Program-made: the position numbers and the translations under genes
DNA from: Monoplex corrugatus
Lineage: Eukaryota; Mollusca; Gastropoda; Littorinimorpha; Ranellidae
DNA length: 64,000 bases
Assembly: GCA_030674185.1 (NCBI GenBank)
Contig: CM060312.1
Location: forward strand, 5,477,528 to 5,541,527
Direction of reading: 5' to 3'
The notes under the pieces: model-generated
Database searches by the model: none
Seen by the model: the letters and a program-made list of their open reading frames with translations, nothing else
What the model was told of the DNA's origin: nothing
Part shown: piece after piece, positions 63,441 through 64,000 of the stretch
Numbering within the stretch: the stretch's first letter is position 1
How the letters are laid out: each line of letters begins with the position of its first letter

Positions 63441-63441
63441 G

Positions 63442-63442
<1 letters not shown>

Positions 63443-63477
<35 letters not shown>

Positions 63478-63665
63478 TATATGTGCGTGTGTGTGTTTGT
63501 GTGGGATGTGTGTGTGTTTGTATATGTGCGTGTGTGTGTTTGTGTGGGATGTGTGTGTGTGTGTGCATGTGTGTGTGTGTGTGAGTGTGTTTGTGTGTGT
63601 TTGTATATGTGCGTGTGTGTGTTTGTGTGGGATGTGTGTGTGTTTGTGTGGGATGTGTGTGTGTA

Positions 63666-63690
<25 letters not shown>
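63443..63690. repeat. GT-rich minisatellite at the exon 13 donor
   Basis: GT tract then about 40-bp units with TGTTTGTATATGTGCGTGTG and TTTGTGTGGGATG. It begins within the donor GTAGGTGTG. Confidence 0.95.
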
Positions 63691-63715
<25 letters not shown>

Positions 63716-63716
63716 C
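63688..63716. repeat. (GA)n microsatellite
   Basis: About 14 GA dinucleotides. The rest of the window (63717-64000) is intron 13 with nothing recognised. Confidence 0.95.
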
Positions 63717-64000
63717 TCATGTATCTATATGCATGTGTGAGTGTGTGCAGAGATTTTTAAAACCTGTTTTTCAACAGATTTCCACCAAAATTGGGTAAAA
63801 TACGTAGACTACAAAGGAGTTTAAATCTTGTGAATCTCAAAACAGAAATTTCAGAGGCATTGTGCAGATGACCCAAACAAATTATGAAATGTTTCTGGGT
63901 TACTGTTACAAACCTGTGTGTGACTGCAAGGCATTTTTTTTTTAATGAATACAGACATAGAAACTTCTGGCTTTTTTGGAGATCATCTCTTTTTTTGAGA

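Overview
The window is eukaryotic nuclear DNA with spliceosomal introns. It is dominated by microsatellites, long minisatellite arrays, tRNA-derived SINEs, non-LTR retrotransposon remnants of two or more types, a Penelope-like element and several MITE families. This mix, and a receptor tyrosine phosphatase with EGF-like modules and a mucin-like stalk, suggest a lophotrochozoan, most likely a marine mollusc (inference; the species is not identifiable from sequence alone).

One host gene explains all convincing host coding sequence. It is on the + strand, begins at a signal-peptide exon (ATG at 8440) and runs past the right edge. I reconstruct 13 coding exons (8440-8512, 11603-11710, 24247-24384, 27625-27768, 37358-37528, 42087-42194, 47002-47806, 50861-50913, 57334-57512, 58924-59017, 60340-60413, 62245-62281, 63343-63440). 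All junctions are GT-AG and all phases agree, giving 694 residues so far: signal peptide, five cysteine-bearing modules each on a phase 1-1 exon, a Ser/Thr-rich stalk, one transmembrane helix, a juxtamembrane segment and the N-terminal part of a protein tyrosine phosphatase domain. The catalytic Cys loop lies beyond the window.

The introns hold the rest. 1-8439 (upstream) has TTAA foldback MITEs, CA tracts, L2/CR1-like LINE ends and a 37-bp array. 8513-24246 (introns 1-2) has a (TTC)n tract, 0.5-kb dispersed repeats, a 55-bp SINE-derived array and a 2.1-kb array of 20-bp units. 24385-37357 (introns 3-4) has a 39-bp array against the donor of exon 4 and a 4.6-kb 33-bp satellite ending exactly at the acceptor of exon 5. 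37529-47001 has 43-, 32- and 37-bp arrays. 47807-57333 has a Penelope-like insertion, a LINE whose ORF segment became a 49-bp array, a degraded stretch and a 36/39-bp array. 57513-64000 has short introns with arrays, SINEs and LINE debris close to exons.

The main observations are these. Several arrays are visibly born from transposon segments. A MITE family shows TTAA target duplication. Arrays lie directly on splice boundaries, so that dozens of decoy 3' splice sites precede exon 5 and exon 9. The array centres look poorly polished or mis-assembled, so copy numbers should not be trusted.
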